A stretch of DNA of 64,000 bases, from NCBI GenBank assembly GCA_963575645.1, contig OY754472.1, forward strand, positions 26,909,401-26,973,400. Reading direction: 5' to 3'. The DNA comes from Xanthostigma xanthostigma (Eukaryota > Arthropoda > Insecta > Raphidioptera > Raphidiidae). Every line of letters begins with the position of its first letter. Position 1 is the first letter of the stretch. Of this stretch, positions 24,087 to 37,608 are shown in pieces. The translations under genes were made by a program, and so were the position numbers. The notes beneath the pieces were generated by a model. It saw only the letters and a program-made list of their open reading frames with translations. It was not told where the DNA came from and did no database searches.

Positions 24087-26498
24087 TGATCCAAACCTAA
24101 ATGTTATAGTGTAAATAGACTAACCCTAATGAAATAAAGCAATTTTGCCTAAAAGGACTCATTTGCACCTAATTGTCATAAAGCTTGTTAAAACTGCTTG
24201 TATGCGTTAAAATAATAGTTAATATGCAGTTTGCATTTTCTTATGAGAGAATGATCCAAACCTGAATGTTATAGTTTAAGTAAACTTACCTTTGTAAAAT
24301 AAAGCAATTTTGCCTATAAGGACTCATTTGCACCTAATTGTAAAGCATGTAAAAACTGCTTCTCTGCGTTAAAATAATGGTTAATATGCAGTTTGCCTTT
24401 TCTTATGAGAGAATGATCCAAACCTGAATGTTATAGTGCAAATAGACTTACCTTTGTAAAATAAAGCAATTTTGCCTATAAGGACTCATTTGCACGCAAT
24501 TGTCGTGAAGCATGTAAAAACTGCTTGTCTGCGTTAAAATAATGGTTAATATGCAGTTTGCATTTTCATATGAGAGAATGATCTAAACCTGAATGTTATA
24601 GTCTAAATAGACTTACCTTTGTAAAATAAAGCAATTTTGCCTATAAGGACTCATTTGCACGCAATTGTCGTGAAGCATGTAAAAACTGCTTGTCTGCGTT
24701 AAAATGATAGTAAATATGCAGTTTGCATTTTCTTATGAGAGAATGATCTAAACCTGAATGTTATAGTGTAAATAGACTAACCCTCATGAAATAAAGCAAT
24801 TTTGCCTATAAGGACTCATTTGCACCTAATTGTCATAAAGCTTGTAAAAACTGCTTGTCTGCGTTAAAATAATGGTTAAAATGCAGTTTGCATTTTCTTA
24901 TGAGAGAATGATCCAAACCTGAATGTTATAGTGTAATTAGACTTACCCTCATGAAATAAAGCAATTTTGCCGATAAGGACTCATTTGCACCTGATTGTCG
25001 TAAAGCATGTAAAAACTGCTAGTCTGCTTCAAAATAATGGTTAATATGCAGTTTGCATTTTCTTATGAGAGAATGATCCAAACCTGAATGTTATAGTGTA
25101 AATAGACTTACCTTTGTAAAATAAAGCAATTTTGCCTATAAGGACTCAATTGCACGCAATTGTCGTGAAGCATGTAAAAACTGCTTGTCTGCGTGAAAAT
25201 GATAGAAAATATGCAGTTTCCATTTTCTTATGAGAGAATGATCCAAACCTGAATGTTATAGTGTAAATAGACTTACCCTCATGAAATAAAGCAATTTTGC
25301 CTATAAAGGCTTATTTGCACCTAATTGTCGTAAAACATGTAAAAACTGCTTGTCTGCGTTTAAATAATGGTTAATATGCAGTTTGCATTTTCTTATGAGA
25401 GAATGATCCAAACCTGAATGTTATAGTGTAAATAGACTTACCTTCATGAAATAAAGCAATTTTGCCTATAAGGACTCATTTGCCCCTAATTGTCATAAAG
25501 CATGTAAAAACTGCTTGTATGCGTTAAAATAATGGTTAATATGCAGTTTGCATTTTCTTATGAGAGAATGATCCAAACCTGAATGGTATAGTGTAAATAG
25601 ACTTACCCTCATAAGATAATGCAATTTTGCCTATAAGGACTTATTTGCACCTAATTGTCGTAAACCATGTAAAAACTGCTTGTCTGCGTGAAAATGATAG
25701 TCAATATTCAGTTTGCATTTTCTTATGAGAGAATGATCCAAACCTGAATATTATAGTGTAAATAGACTTACCCTCATGAAATAAAGCAATTTTGCCTATA
25801 AGGACTCATTTGCCCCTAATTGCCATAAAGCATGTAAAAACTGCTTGTATGCGTTTAAATAATGGTTAATATGCAGTTTGCATTTTTTTATGAGAGAATG
25901 ATCTAAACCTGAATGTTATAGTGTAAATAGACTGACCCTCATGAAATAAAGCAATTTTGCCTATAAGGACTCATTTGCACCTAATTGTCATAAAGCATGT
26001 AAAAACTGCTTGTATGCGTTAAAATAATGGTTAATATGCAGTTTGCATTTTCGTATGAGAGAATGATCCAAAACTGAATGATATAGTGTAAATAGACTTA
26101 CCTTCATGAAATAACACAATTTTGCCTATAAGGACTCATTTGCCCCTAATTGTCATAAAGCATGTAAAAACTGCTTGTAGGCGTTAAAATAATGGTTAAT
26201 ATGCAGTTTGCATTTTCTTATGAGAGAATGATCCAAACCTGAATGTTATAGTGTAAATAGACTAACCCTCATGAAATAAAGCAATTTTGCCTATCAGGAC
26301 TCATTTGCACCTAATTGTCATAAAGCTTGTAAAAACTGCTTGTATGCGTTAAAATAATGGTTAATATGCAGTTTGCATTTTCTTATGAGATAATGATCCA
26401 AACCTAAAAGATATAGTGTAAATAGACTAACCCTCATGAAATAAAGCAATTTTGCCTATAAGGACTCATTTGCACCTAATTGTCATAAAGCTTGTAAA
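23628..26498 (+). repeat. 3.8-kb-period duplication, copy 1
   Basis: From within m12 (23592) to within an m20-type monomer (26394), the sequence recurs 3792 bp downstream (23 monomers minus 3 bp). Shared private marks are 'catatgag' with 'tgatctaaacc' at m18, a fused m19/m20 monomer (24744 and 28536), 'ctgctagtctgcttc' in m21, loss of m22, 'aattgccat' in m27, 'gactgaccc', and 'aataacac'. I noticed only single-base differences, such as 'tttgccttttc' near 24397 and 'tcgtatgag' near 26052. Both ends are approximate because the crossover lies in shared sequence. Confidence 0.8.
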
Positions 26499-27548
26499 AA
26501 CTGCTTGTCTGCGTTAAAATAATGGTTAAAATGCAGTTTGCATTTTCTTATGAGAGAATGATCCAAACCTGAATGTTATAGTGTAAATAGACTTACCTTC
26601 ATGAAATAAAGCAATTTTGCCTATAAGGACTTATTTGCACCTAATTGTCATAAAGCATGTAAAAACTGCTTGTATGCGTTAAAATAATAGTTAATATGCA
26701 GTTTGCATTTTCTTGTGAGAGAATGATCCAAACCTGAATGTTATAGTGTAAATAGACTGACCCTCATGAAATAAAGCAATTTTGCCTATAAGGACTCATT
26801 TGCACCTAATTGTCATAAAGCATGTAAAAACTGCTTGTATGCGTTAAAATAATGGTTAATATGCAGTTTGCATTTTCTTATGAGAGAATGATCCAAAACT
26901 GAATGATATAGTGTAAATAGACTTACCTTCATGAAATAACACAATTTTGCCTATAAGGACTCATTTGCCCCTAATTGTCATAAAGCATGTAAAAACTGCT
27001 TGTAGGCGTTAAAATAATGGTTAATATGCAGTTTGCATTTTCTTATGAGAGAATGATCCAAACCTGAATGTTATAGTGTAAATAGACTAACCCTCATGAA
27101 ATAAAGCAATTTTGCCTATCAGGACTCATTTGCACCTAATTGTCATAAAGCTTGTAAAAACTGCTTGTATGCGTTAAAATAATGGTTAATATGCAGTTTG
27201 CATTTTCTTATGAGATAATGATCCAAACCTAAAAGATATAGTGTAAATAGACTAACCCTCATGAAATAAAGCAATTTTGCCTATCAGGACTCATTTGCAC
27301 CTAATTGTCATAAAGCTTGTAAAAACTGCTTGTATGCGTTAAAATAATGGTTAATATGCAGTTTGCATTTTCTTATGAGATAATGATCCAAACCTAAAAG
27401 ATATAGTGTAAATAGACTAACCCTCATGAAATAAAGCAATTTTGCCTATAAGGACTCATTTGCACCTAATTGTCATAAAGCATGTAAAAACTGCTTGTAT
27501 GCGTTAAAATAATAGTTAATATGCAGTTTGCATTTTCTTGTGAGAGAA
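25899..27548 (+). repeat. 5-monomer (825-bp) tandem duplication
   Basis: Monomers at 25899, 26064, 26229, 26394 and 26559 are repeated at 26724, 26889, 27054, 27219 and 27384. Marks are 'gactgaccc' (25899/26724), 'ccaaaactgaatgat' with 'aataacac' (26064/26889), the m19 'ctatcagg' (26229/27054) and 'aaaagat' (26394/27219). The last two pairs are mosaics: 26394 ends 'tctgcg', whereas 27219 carries 'ctatcagg' and 'tatgcg'. Later exchange or conversion seems to have altered them. This insertion separates the two 3.8-kb-period copies. Confidence 0.75.
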
Positions 27549-30290
27549 TGATCCAAACCTGAATGTTATAGTGTAAGTAAACTTACCTTTGTAAAACAAA
27601 GCAATTTTGCCTATAAGGACTCATTTGCACCTAATTGTCGTAAAGCATGTAAAAACTGCTTGTCTGCGTTAAAATAATGGTTAATATGCAGTTTGCATTT
27701 TTTTATGAGAGAATGATCTAAACCTGAATGTTATAGTGTAAATAGACTTACCCTCATGAAATAAAGCAATTTTGCCTATAAGGACTCATTTGCACCTAAT
27801 TGTCATAAAGCATGTAAAAACTGCTTGTATGCGTTTAAATAATGGTTAATATGCAGTTTGCATTTTCTTATGAGAGAATGATCCAAACCTAAATGTTATA
27901 GTGTAAATAGACTAACCCTAATGAAATAAAGCAATTTTGCCTAAAAGGACTCATTTGCACCTAATTGTCATAAAGCTTGTTAAAACTGCTTGTATGCGTT
28001 AAAATAATAGTTAATATGCAGTTTGCATTTTCTTATGAGAGAATGATCCAAACCTGAATGTTATAGTTTAAGTAAACTTACCTTTGTAAAATAAAGCAAT
28101 TTTGCCTATAAGGACTCATTTGCACCTAATTGTAAAGCATGTAAAAACTGCTTCTCTGCGTTAAAATAATGGTTAATATGCAGTTTGCATTTTCTTATGA
28201 GAGAATGATCCAAACCTGAATGTTATAGTGCAAATAGACTTACCTTTGTAAAATAAAGCAATTTTGCCTATAAGGACTCATTTGCACGCAATTGTCGTGA
28301 AGCATGTAAAAACTGCTTGTCTGCGTTAAAATAATGGTTAATATGCAGTTTGCATTTTCATATGAGAGAATGATCTAAACCTGAATGTTATAGTCTAAAT
28401 AGACTTACCTTTGTAAAATAAAGCAATTTTGCCTATAAGGACTCATTTGCACGCAATTGTCGTGAAGCATGTAAAAACTGCTTGTCTGCGTTAAAATGAT
28501 AGTAAATATGCAGTTTGCATTTTCTTATGAGAGAATGATCTAAACCTGAATGTTATAGTGTAAATAGACTAACCCTCATGAAATAAAGCAATTTTGCCTA
28601 TAAGGACTCATTTGCACCTAATTGTCATAAAGCTTGTAAAAACTGCTTGTCTGCGTTAAAATAATGGTTAAAATGCAGTTTGCATTTTCTTATGAGAGAA
28701 TGATCCAAACCTGAATGTTATAGTGTAATTAGACTTACCCTCATGAAATAAAGCAATTTTGCCGATAAGGACTCATTTGCACCTGATTGTCGTAAAGCAT
28801 GTAAAAACTGCTAGTCTGCTTCAAAATAATGGTTAATATGCAGTTTGCATTTTCTTATGAGAGAATGATCCAAACCTGAATGTTATAGTGTAAATAGACT
28901 TACCTTTGTAAAATAAAGCAATTTTGCCTATAAGGACTCAATTGCACGCAATTGTCGTGAAGCATGTAAAAACTGCTTGTCTGCGTGAAAATGATAGAAA
29001 ATATGCAGTTTCCATTTTCTTATGAGAGAATGATCCAAACCTGAATGTTATAGTGTAAATAGACTTACCCTCATGAAATAAAGCAATTTTGCCTATAAAG
29101 GCTTATTTGCACCTAATTGTCGTAAAACATGTAAAAACTGCTTGTCTGCGTTTAAATAATGGTTAATATGCAGTTTGCATTTTCTTATGAGAGAATGATC
29201 CAAACCTGAATGTTATAGTGTAAATAGACTTACCTTCATGAAATAAAGCAATTTTGCCTATAAGGACTCATTTGCCCCTAATTGTCATAAAGCATGTAAA
29301 AACTGCTTGTATGCGTTAAAATAATGGTTAATATGCAGTTTGCATTTTCTTATGAGAGAATGATCCAAACCTGAATGGTATAGTGTAAATAGACTTACCC
29401 TCATAAGATAATGCAATTTTGCCTATAAGGACTTATTTGCACCTAATTGTCGTAAACCATGTAAAAACTGCTTGTCTGCGTGAAAATGATAGTCAATATT
29501 CAGTTTGCATTTTCTTATGAGAGAATGATCCAAACCTGAATATTATAGTGTAAATAGACTTACCCTCATGAAATAAAGCAATTTTGCCTATAAGGACTCA
29601 TTTGCCCCTAATTGCCATAAAGCATGTAAAAACTGCTTGTATGCGTTTAAATAATGGTTAATATGCAGTTTGCATTTTTTTATGAGAGAATGATCTAAAC
29701 CTGAATGTTATAGTGTAAATAGACTGACCCTCATGAAATAAAGCAATTTTGCCTATAAGGACTCATTTGCACCTAATTGTCATAAAGCATGTAAAAACTG
29801 CTTGTATGCGTTAAAATAATGGTTAATATGCAGTTTGCATTTTCTTATGAGAGAATGATCCAAAACTGAATGATATAGTGTAAATAGACTTACCTTCATG
29901 AAATAACACAATTTTGCCTATAAGGACTCATTTGCCCCTAATTGTCATAAAGCATGTAAAAACTGCTTGTAGGCGTTAAAATAATGGTTAATATGCAGTT
30001 TGCATTTTCTTATGAGAGAATGATCCAAACCTGAATGTTATAGTGTAAATAGACTAACCCTCATGAAATAAAGCAATTTTGCCTATCAGGACTCATTTGC
30101 ACCTAATTGTCATAAAGCTTGTAAAAACTGCTTGTATGCGTTAAAATAATGGTTAATATGCAGTTTGCATTTTCTTATGAGATAATGATCCAAACCTAAA
30201 AGATATAGTGTAAATAGACTAACCCTCATGAAATAAAGCAATTTTGCCTATAAGGACTCATTTGCACCTAATTGTCATAAAGCTTGTAAA
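27420..30290 (+). repeat. 3.8-kb-period duplication, copy 2
   Basis: The second copy of 23628-26498. Its left edge lies inside a fusion monomer (27384-27548) with an m20 left half ('aaaagat') and an m12 right half ('atagttaat', 'cttgtgag'), after which m13 (27549) to m18 (28371), m19/20, m21, m23 to m27 follow in the same order. It departs from copy 1 within the monomer at 30186, which ends 'tatgcg'/'atagtt' instead of 'tctgcg'/'taaaatg'. Confidence 0.8.
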
Positions 30291-30350
30291 AACTGCTTGT
30301 ATGCGTTAAAATAATAGTTAATATGCAGTTTGCATTTTCTTATGAGAGAA

Positions 30351-31670
30351 TGATCCAAACCTGAATGTTATAGTTTAAGTAAACTTACCTTTGTAAAATA
30401 AAGCAATTTTGCCTATAAGGACTCATTTGCCCCTAATTGTCATAAAGCATGTAAAAACTGCTTGTCTGCGTTAAAATAATGGTTAAAATGCAGTTTGCAT
30501 TTTCTTATGAGAGAATGATCCAAACCTGAATGTTATAGTGTAAATAGACTTACCTTCATGAAATAAAGCAATTTTGCCTATAAGGACTTATTTGCCCCTA
30601 ATTGTCATAAAGCATGTAAAAACTGCTTGTATGCGTTAAAATATTGGTTAATATGCAGTTTGCATTTTCTTATTAGAGAATGATCCAAACCTGAATGTTA
30701 TAGTGTAAATAGACTTACCCTCATGAAATAAAGCAATTTTGCCGATAAGGACTCATTTGCACCTAATTGTCATAAAGCTTGTAAAAACTGCTTGTATGCG
30801 TTAAAATAATAGTTAATATGCAGTTTGCATTTTCTTATGAGAGAATGATCCAAACCTGAATGTTATAGTTTAAGTAAACTTACCTTTGTAAAATAAAGCA
30901 ATTTTGCCTATAAGGACTCATTTGCCCCTAATTGTCATAAAGCATGTAAAAACTGCTTGTATGCGTTAAAATAATGGTTAATATGCAGTTTGCATTTTCT
31001 TATGAGAGAATGATCCAAACCTGAATGTTATAGTGTAAATAGACTTACCTTTGTAAAATAAAGCAATTTTGCCTATAAGGACTCATTTGCACGCAATTGT
31101 CGTGAAGCATGTAAAAACTGCTTGTCTGCGTGAAAATGATAGAAAATATGCAGTTTCCATTTTCTTATGAGAGAATGATCCAAACCTGAATGTTATAGTG
31201 TAAATAGACTTACCCTCATGAAATAAAGCAATTTTGCCTATAAAGACTTATTTGCACCTAATTGTCGTAAAGCATGTAAAAACTGCTTGTCTGCGTTTAA
31301 ATAATGGTTAATATGCAGTTTGCATTTTCTTATTAGAGAATGATCTAAACCTGAATGTTATAGTGTAAATAGACTTACCTTCATGAAATAAAGCAATTTT
31401 GCCTATAAGGACTCATTTGCCCCTAATTGTCATAAAGCATGTAAAAACTGCTTGTATGCGTTAAAATAATGGTTAATATGCAGTTTGCATTTTCTTATGA
31501 GAGAATGATCCAAACCTGATTGTTATAGTGTAAATAGATTTACCCTCATGAAATAATGCAATTTTGCCTATAAGGACTTATTTGCACCTAATTGTCGTAA
31601 ACCATGTAAAAACTGCTTGTCTGCGTGAAAATGATAGTCAATATTCAGTTTGCATTTTCTTATGAGAGAA
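30351..31670 (+). repeat. Partial block b (8 monomers)
   Basis: Eight 165-bp monomers: 'agtttaag' with 'cccctaattg' (30351), an m25-like monomer (30516, 'ttattagag' end), 'gccgataagg' (30681), 'agtttaag' (30846), m23-like with 'cagtttcc' (31011), 'tataaagactt' (31176), 'tgatctaaacc' (31341) and 'gattgtt' (31506). The order from 30846 matches the end of block b at 11879-12876, without the 4-bp insertions. Confidence 0.75.
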
Positions 31671-32330
31671 TGATACAAACCTGAATGTTATAGTGTAAAC
31701 AGACTTACCCTCATGAAATAAAGCAATTTTGCCTATAAGGACTCATTTGCACCTAATTGTCATAAAGCATGTAAAAACTGCTTGTATGCGTTAAAATAAT
31801 GGTTAATATGCAGTTTGCATTTTCTTATGAGAGAATGATCCAAACCTGAATTATATAGTGTAAATAGACTAACCTTCATGAAATAAAGCAATTTTGACTA
31901 TAAGGACTCATTTGCCCCTAATTGTCATAAAGTATGTAAAAACTGCTTGTAGGCGTTAAAATAGTGGTTAATATGCAGTTTGCATTTTCTTATGAGAGAA
32001 TGATCCAAACCTGAATGTTATAGTATAAGTAAACTTACCTTTGTGAAATAAAGCAATTTTGCCTATAAGGACTCATTTGCACCTAATTGTCGTAAAGCAT
32101 GTAAAAACTGCTTTTCTGCGTTAAAATAATGGTTAATATGCAGTTTGCATTTTCTTATGAGAGAATAATCCAAACCTGAATTATATAGTGTAAATAGACT
32201 AACCTTCATTAAATAAAGCAATTTTGCCTATAAGGACTCATTTGCCCCTAATTGTCATAAAGCATGTAAAAACTGCTTGTATGCGTTAAAATAATGGTTA
32301 ATATGCAGTTTGCATTTTCTTATGAGAGAA
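31671..32330 (+). repeat. 660-bp (4-monomer) tandem duplication, copy 1
   Basis: Four monomers: 'tgatacaaacc' with 'gtaaacag' (31671), m1 (31836), m2 (32001), m3 (32166). The unit is repeated immediately. Noticed differences from copy 2 are 'aagtatg'/'aagcatg' and 'aaaataatgg'/'aaataaatgg'. Confidence 0.85.
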
Positions 32331-32990
32331 TGATACAAACCTGAATGTTATAGTGTAAACAGACTTACCCTCATGAAATAAAGCAATTTTGCCTATAAGG
32401 ACTCATTTGCACCTAATTGTCATAAAGCATGTAAAAACTGCTTGTATGCGTTAAAATAATGGTTAATATGCAGTTTGCATTTTCTTATGAGAGAATGATC
32501 CAAACCTGAATTATATAGTGTAAATAGACTAACCTTCATGAAATAAAGCAATTTTGACTATAAGGACTCATTTGCCCCTAATTGTCATAAAGCATGTAAA
32601 AACTGCTTGTAGGCGTTAAAATAGTGGTTAATATGCAGTTTGCATTTTCTTATGAGAGAATGATCCAAACCTGAATGTTATAGTATAAGTAAACTTACCT
32701 TTGTGAAATAAAGCAATTTTGCCTATAAGGACTCATTTGCACCTAATTGTCGTAAAGCATGTAAAAACTGCTTTTCTGCGTTAAATAAATGGTTAATATG
32801 CAGTTTGCATTTTCTTATGAGAGAATAATCCAAACCTGAATTATATAGTGTAAATAGACTAACCTTCATTAAATAAAGCAATTTTGCCTATAAGGACTCA
32901 TTTGCCCCTAATTGTCATAAAGCATGTAAAAACTGTTTGTATGCGTTAAAATAATGGTTAATATGCAGTTTGCATTTTCTTATGAGAAAA
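32331..32990 (+). repeat. 660-bp (4-monomer) tandem duplication, copy 2
   Basis: Repeat of 31671-32330. Private changes are 'aaataaatgg' (near 32784), 'aaactgtttg' and 'gagaaaatg' (near 32986). The same three changes occur around 49285-49490 ('aaataaatgg', 'aaactgtttg', 'atgaaaaaatg'), so these two places share an ancestor after the duplication. Confidence 0.82.
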
Positions 32991-34968
32991 TGATCCAAAC
33001 CTGAATGTTATAGTATAAATAGACTAACCATCATGAAATAAAGCAATTTTGCCTATAAGGACTCATTTGCACCTAATTGTCATAAAGCATGTAAAAACTG
33101 CTTGTATGCGTTAAAATAATAGTTAATATGCAGTTTGCATTTTCTTGTGAGAGAATGATCCAAACCTGAATGTTATAGTGTAAGTAAACTTACCTTTGTA
33201 AAACAAAGCAATTTTGCCTATAAGGACTCATTTGCACCTAATTGTCGTAAAGCATGTAAAAACTGCTTGTCTGCGTTAAAATAATGGTTAATATGCAGTT
33301 TGCATTTTTTTATGAGAGAATGATCTAAACCTGAATGTTATAGTGTAAATAGACTTACCCTCATGAAATAAAGCAATTTTGCCTATAAGGACTCATTTGC
33401 ACCTAATTGTCATAAAGCATGTAAAAACTGCTTGTATGCGTTTATATAATGGTTAATATGCAGTTTGCATTTTTTTTATGAGAGAATGATCCAAACCTAA
33501 ATGTTATAGTGTAAATAGACTAACCCTAATGAAATAAAGCAATTTTGCCTAAAAGGACTCATTTGCACCTAATTGTCATAAAGCTTGTTAAAACTGCTTG
33601 TATGCGTTAAAATAATAGTTAATATGCAGTTTGCATTTTCTTATGAGAGAATGATCCAAACCTGAATGTTATAGTTTAAGTAAACTTACCTTTGTAAAAT
33701 AAAGCAATTTTGCCTATAAGGACTCATTTGCACCTAATTGTAAAGCATGTAAAAACTGCTTCTCTGTGTTAAAATAATGGTTAATATGCAGTTTGCATTT
33801 TCTTATGAGAGAATGATCCAAACCTGAATGTTATAGTGCAAATAGACTTACCTTTGTAAAATAAAGCAATTTTGCCTATAAGGACTCATTTGCACGCAAT
33901 TGTCGTGAAGCATGTAAAAACTGCTTGTCTGCGTTAAAATAATGGTTAATATGCAGTTTGCATTTTCATATGAGAGAATGATCCAAACCTGAATGTTATA
34001 GTCTAAATAGACTTACCTTTGTAAAATAAAGCAATTTTGCCTATAAGGACTCATTTGCACGCAATTGTCGTGAAGCATGTAAAAACTGCTTGTCTGCGTT
34101 AAAATGATAGTAAATATGCAGTTTGCATTTTCTTATGAGAGAATGATCCAAACCTGAATGTTATAGTGTAAATAGACTAACCCTCATGAAATAAAGCAAT
34201 TTTGCCTATAAGGACTCATTTGCACCTAATTGTCATAAAGCTTGTAAAAACTGCTTGTCTGCGTTAAAATAATGGTTAAAATGCAGTTTGCATTTTCTTA
34301 TGAGAGAATGATCCAAACCTGAATGTTATAGTGTAATTAGACTTAACTTCATGAAATGAAGCAATTTTGCCTATAAGGACTCATTTGCCCTTAATTGTCA
34401 TAAAGCATGTAAAAACTGCTTGTATGCGTTAAAATAATGGCTAATATGCAGTTTGCATTTTCTTATGAGAGAATGATCCAAACCTGAATGTTATAGTGTA
34501 AATAGACTTACCTTTGTAAAATAAAGCAATTTTGCCTATAAGGACTCAATTGCACGCAATTGTCGTGAAGCATGTAAAAACTGCTTGTCTGCGTGAAAAT
34601 GATAGAAAATATGCAGTTTCCATTTTCTTATGAGAGAATGATCCAAACCTGAATGTTATAGTGTAAATAGACTAACCCTCATGAAATAAAGCAATTTTGC
34701 CTATAAGGACTCATTTGCACCTAATTGTCATAAAGCTTGTAAAAACTGCTTGTATGCGTTAAAATAATGGTTAATATGCAGTTTGCATTTTCTTATGAGA
34801 TAATGATCCAAACCTAAAAGATATAGTGTAAATAAACTAACCCTCATGAAATAAAGCAATTTTGCCTATAAGGACTCATTTGCACCTAATTGTCATAAAG
34901 CTTGTAAAAACTGCTTGTCTGCGTTAAAATAATGGTTAAAATGCAGTTTGCATTTTCTTATGAGAGAA
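32991..34968 (+). repeat. Shortened HOR copy (12 monomers)
   Basis: The order is an m4/m12 fusion (32991, left 'agtataaat' with 'aaccatcatg', right 'atagtt' and 'cttgtgag'), m13, m14, m15 (33487), m16 (33652, 162 bp), m17, m18 (33979), fused m19/20 (34144), an m21/m22 fusion (34309, 'gtgtaattag' then 'aacttcatg'), m23 (34474), m19 (34639), m20 (34804). One extra t in the T run near 33471 makes m14 166 bp. Confidence 0.78.
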
Positions 34969-37608
34969 TGATCCAAACCTGAATGTTATAGTGTAATTAG
35001 ACTTACCCTCATGAAATAAAGAAATTTTGCCGATAAGGACTCATTTGCACCTGATTGTCGTAAAGCATGTAAAAACTGCTTGTCTGCTTCAAAATAATGG
35101 TTAATATGCAGTTTGCATTTTCTTATGAGAGAATGATCCAAACCTGAATGTTATAGTGTAAATAGACTTAACTTCATGAAATGAAGCAATTTTGCCTATA
35201 AGGACTCATTTGCCCTTAATTGTCATAAAGCATGTAAAAACTGCTTGTATGCGTTAAAATAATGGCTAATATGCAGTTTGCATTTTCTTATGAGAGAATG
35301 ATCCAAACCTGAATGTTATAGTGTAAATAGACATACCTTTGTAAAATAAAGCAATTTTGCCTATAAGGACTCAATTGCACGCAATTGTCGTGAAGCATGT
35401 AAAAACTGCTTGTCTGCGTGAAAATGATAGAAAATATGCAGTTTCCATTTTCTTATGAGAGAATTATCCAAACCTGAATGTTATAGTGTAAATAGACTTA
35501 CCCTCATGAAATAAAGCAATTTTGCCTATAAGGACTCATTTGCCCCTAATTGTCATAAAGCATGTAAAAACTGCTTGTATGCGTTAAAATAATGGTTAAT
35601 ATGCAGTTTGCATTTTCTTATGAGAGAATGATCCAAACCTGAATGGTATAGTGTAAATAGACTTACCCTCATAAGATAATGCAATTTTGCCTATAAGGAC
35701 TTATTTGCACCTAATTGTCGTAAACCATGTAAAAACTGCTTGTCTGCGTGAAAATGATAGTCAATATTCAGTTTGCATTTTCTTATGAGAGAATGATCCA
35801 AACCTGAATATTATAGTGTAAATAGACTTACCCTCATGAAATAAAGCAATTTTGCCTATAAGGACTCATTTGCCCCTAATTGCCATAAAGCATGTAAAAA
35901 CTGCTTGTATGCGTTTAAATAATGGTTAATATGCAGTTTGCATTTTTTTATGAGAGAATGATCTAAACCTGAATGTTATAGTGTAAATAGACTGACCCTC
36001 ATGAAATAAAGCAATTTTGCCTATAAGAACTCATTTGCACCTAATTGTCATAAAGCATGTAAAAACTGCTTGTATGCGTTAAAATAATGGTTAATATGCA
36101 GTTTGCATTTTCTTATGAGAGAATGATCCAAAACTGAATGATATAGTGTAAATAGACTTACCTTCATGAAATAACACAATTTTGCCTATAAGGACTCATT
36201 TGCCCCTAATTGTCATAAAGCATGTAAAAACTGCTTGTATGCGTTAAAATAATGGTTAATATGCAGTTTGCATTTTCTTATGAGAGAATGATCCAAACCT
36301 GAATGTTATAGTCTAAATAGACTTACCTTTGTAAAATAAAGCAATTTTGCCTATAAGGACTTATTTGCACGCAATTGTCGTGAAGCATGTAAAAACTGCT
36401 AGTCTGCGTTAAAATGATAGTAAATATGCAGTTTGCATTTTCTTATGAGAGAATGATCCAAACCTGAATGTTATAGTGTAAATAGACTAACCCTCATGAA
36501 ATAAAGCAATTTTGCCTATCAGGACTCATTTGCACCTAATTGTCATAAAGCATGTAAAAACTGCTTGTATGCGTTAAAATAATGTTTAATATGCAGTTTG
36601 CATTTTCTTATGAGAGAATGATCGAAAACTGATTTATATAGTGTAAATAAACTAACCTTCATGAAATAAAGCAATTTTGACTATAAGGACTCATTAGCCC
36701 CTAATTGTCATAAAGCATGTAAAAACTGCTTGTATGCGTTAAAATAATATCTAATATGCAGTTTGCATTTTCTTATGACAGAATGATCCAAACCTGAATG
36801 TTATAGTGTAAATAGACTTAACTTCATGAAATAAAGCAATTTTGCCTATAAGGACTCATTTGCCCCTAATTGTCATAAAGCATGTAAAAACTGCTTGTAG
36901 GCGTTAAAATAATGGTTAATATGCAGTTTGCATTTTCTTATGAGAGAATGATCCAAACCTGAATGTTATAGTGTAAATAGACTAACCCTCATGAAATAAA
37001 GCAATTTTGCCTATCAGGACTCATTTGCACCTAATTGTCATAAAGCTTGTAAAAACTGCTTGTATGCGTTAAAATAATGGTTAATATGCAGTTTGCATTT
37101 TCTTATGAGATAATGATCCAAACCTAAAAGATATAGTGTAAATAGACTAACCCTCATGAAATAAAGCAATTTTGCCTATAAGGACTCATTTGCACCTAAT
37201 TGTCATAAAGCTTGTAAAAACTGCTTGTCTGCGTTAAAATAATGGTTAAAATGCAGTTTACATTTTCTTATGAGAGAATGATCCAAACCTGAATGGTATA
37301 GTGTAAATAGACTTACCTTAATGAAATAAAGCAATTTTGCCTATAAGGACTTATTTGCCCCTAATTGTCATAAAGCATGTAAAAACTGCTTGTATGCGTT
37401 AAAATATTGGTTAATATGCAGTTTGCATTTTCTTATTAGAGAATGATCCAAACCTAAATGTTATAGTGTAAATAGACTTACCCTCATAAAATAAAGCAAT
37501 TTTGCCGATAAGGACTCATTTGCACCTAATTGTCATAAAGCTTGTAAAAACTGCTTGTATGCGTTAAAATAATAGTTAATATGCAGTTTGCATTTTCTTA
37601 TGAGAGAA
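34969..37608 (+). repeat. 2.8-kb duplication, copy 1 (16 monomers)
   Basis: Starts with m21 carrying 'aaagaaatttt' and 'cctgattgtcg' (34969), then m22, m23 with 'gacatacc' (35299), a fused m24/m25 (35464), m26, m27, 'gactgaccc' (35959), 'aataacac' (36124), the m18 relative with 'ctgctagtctg' (36289), m19-like, 'tgatcgaaaactgattt' (36619), m22-like, m19, m20, 'gaatggt' (37279) and 'ctcataaaat' (37444). The same marks return in order from 37609. This copy is one monomer shorter because m24 and m25 are fused. Confidence 0.82.
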
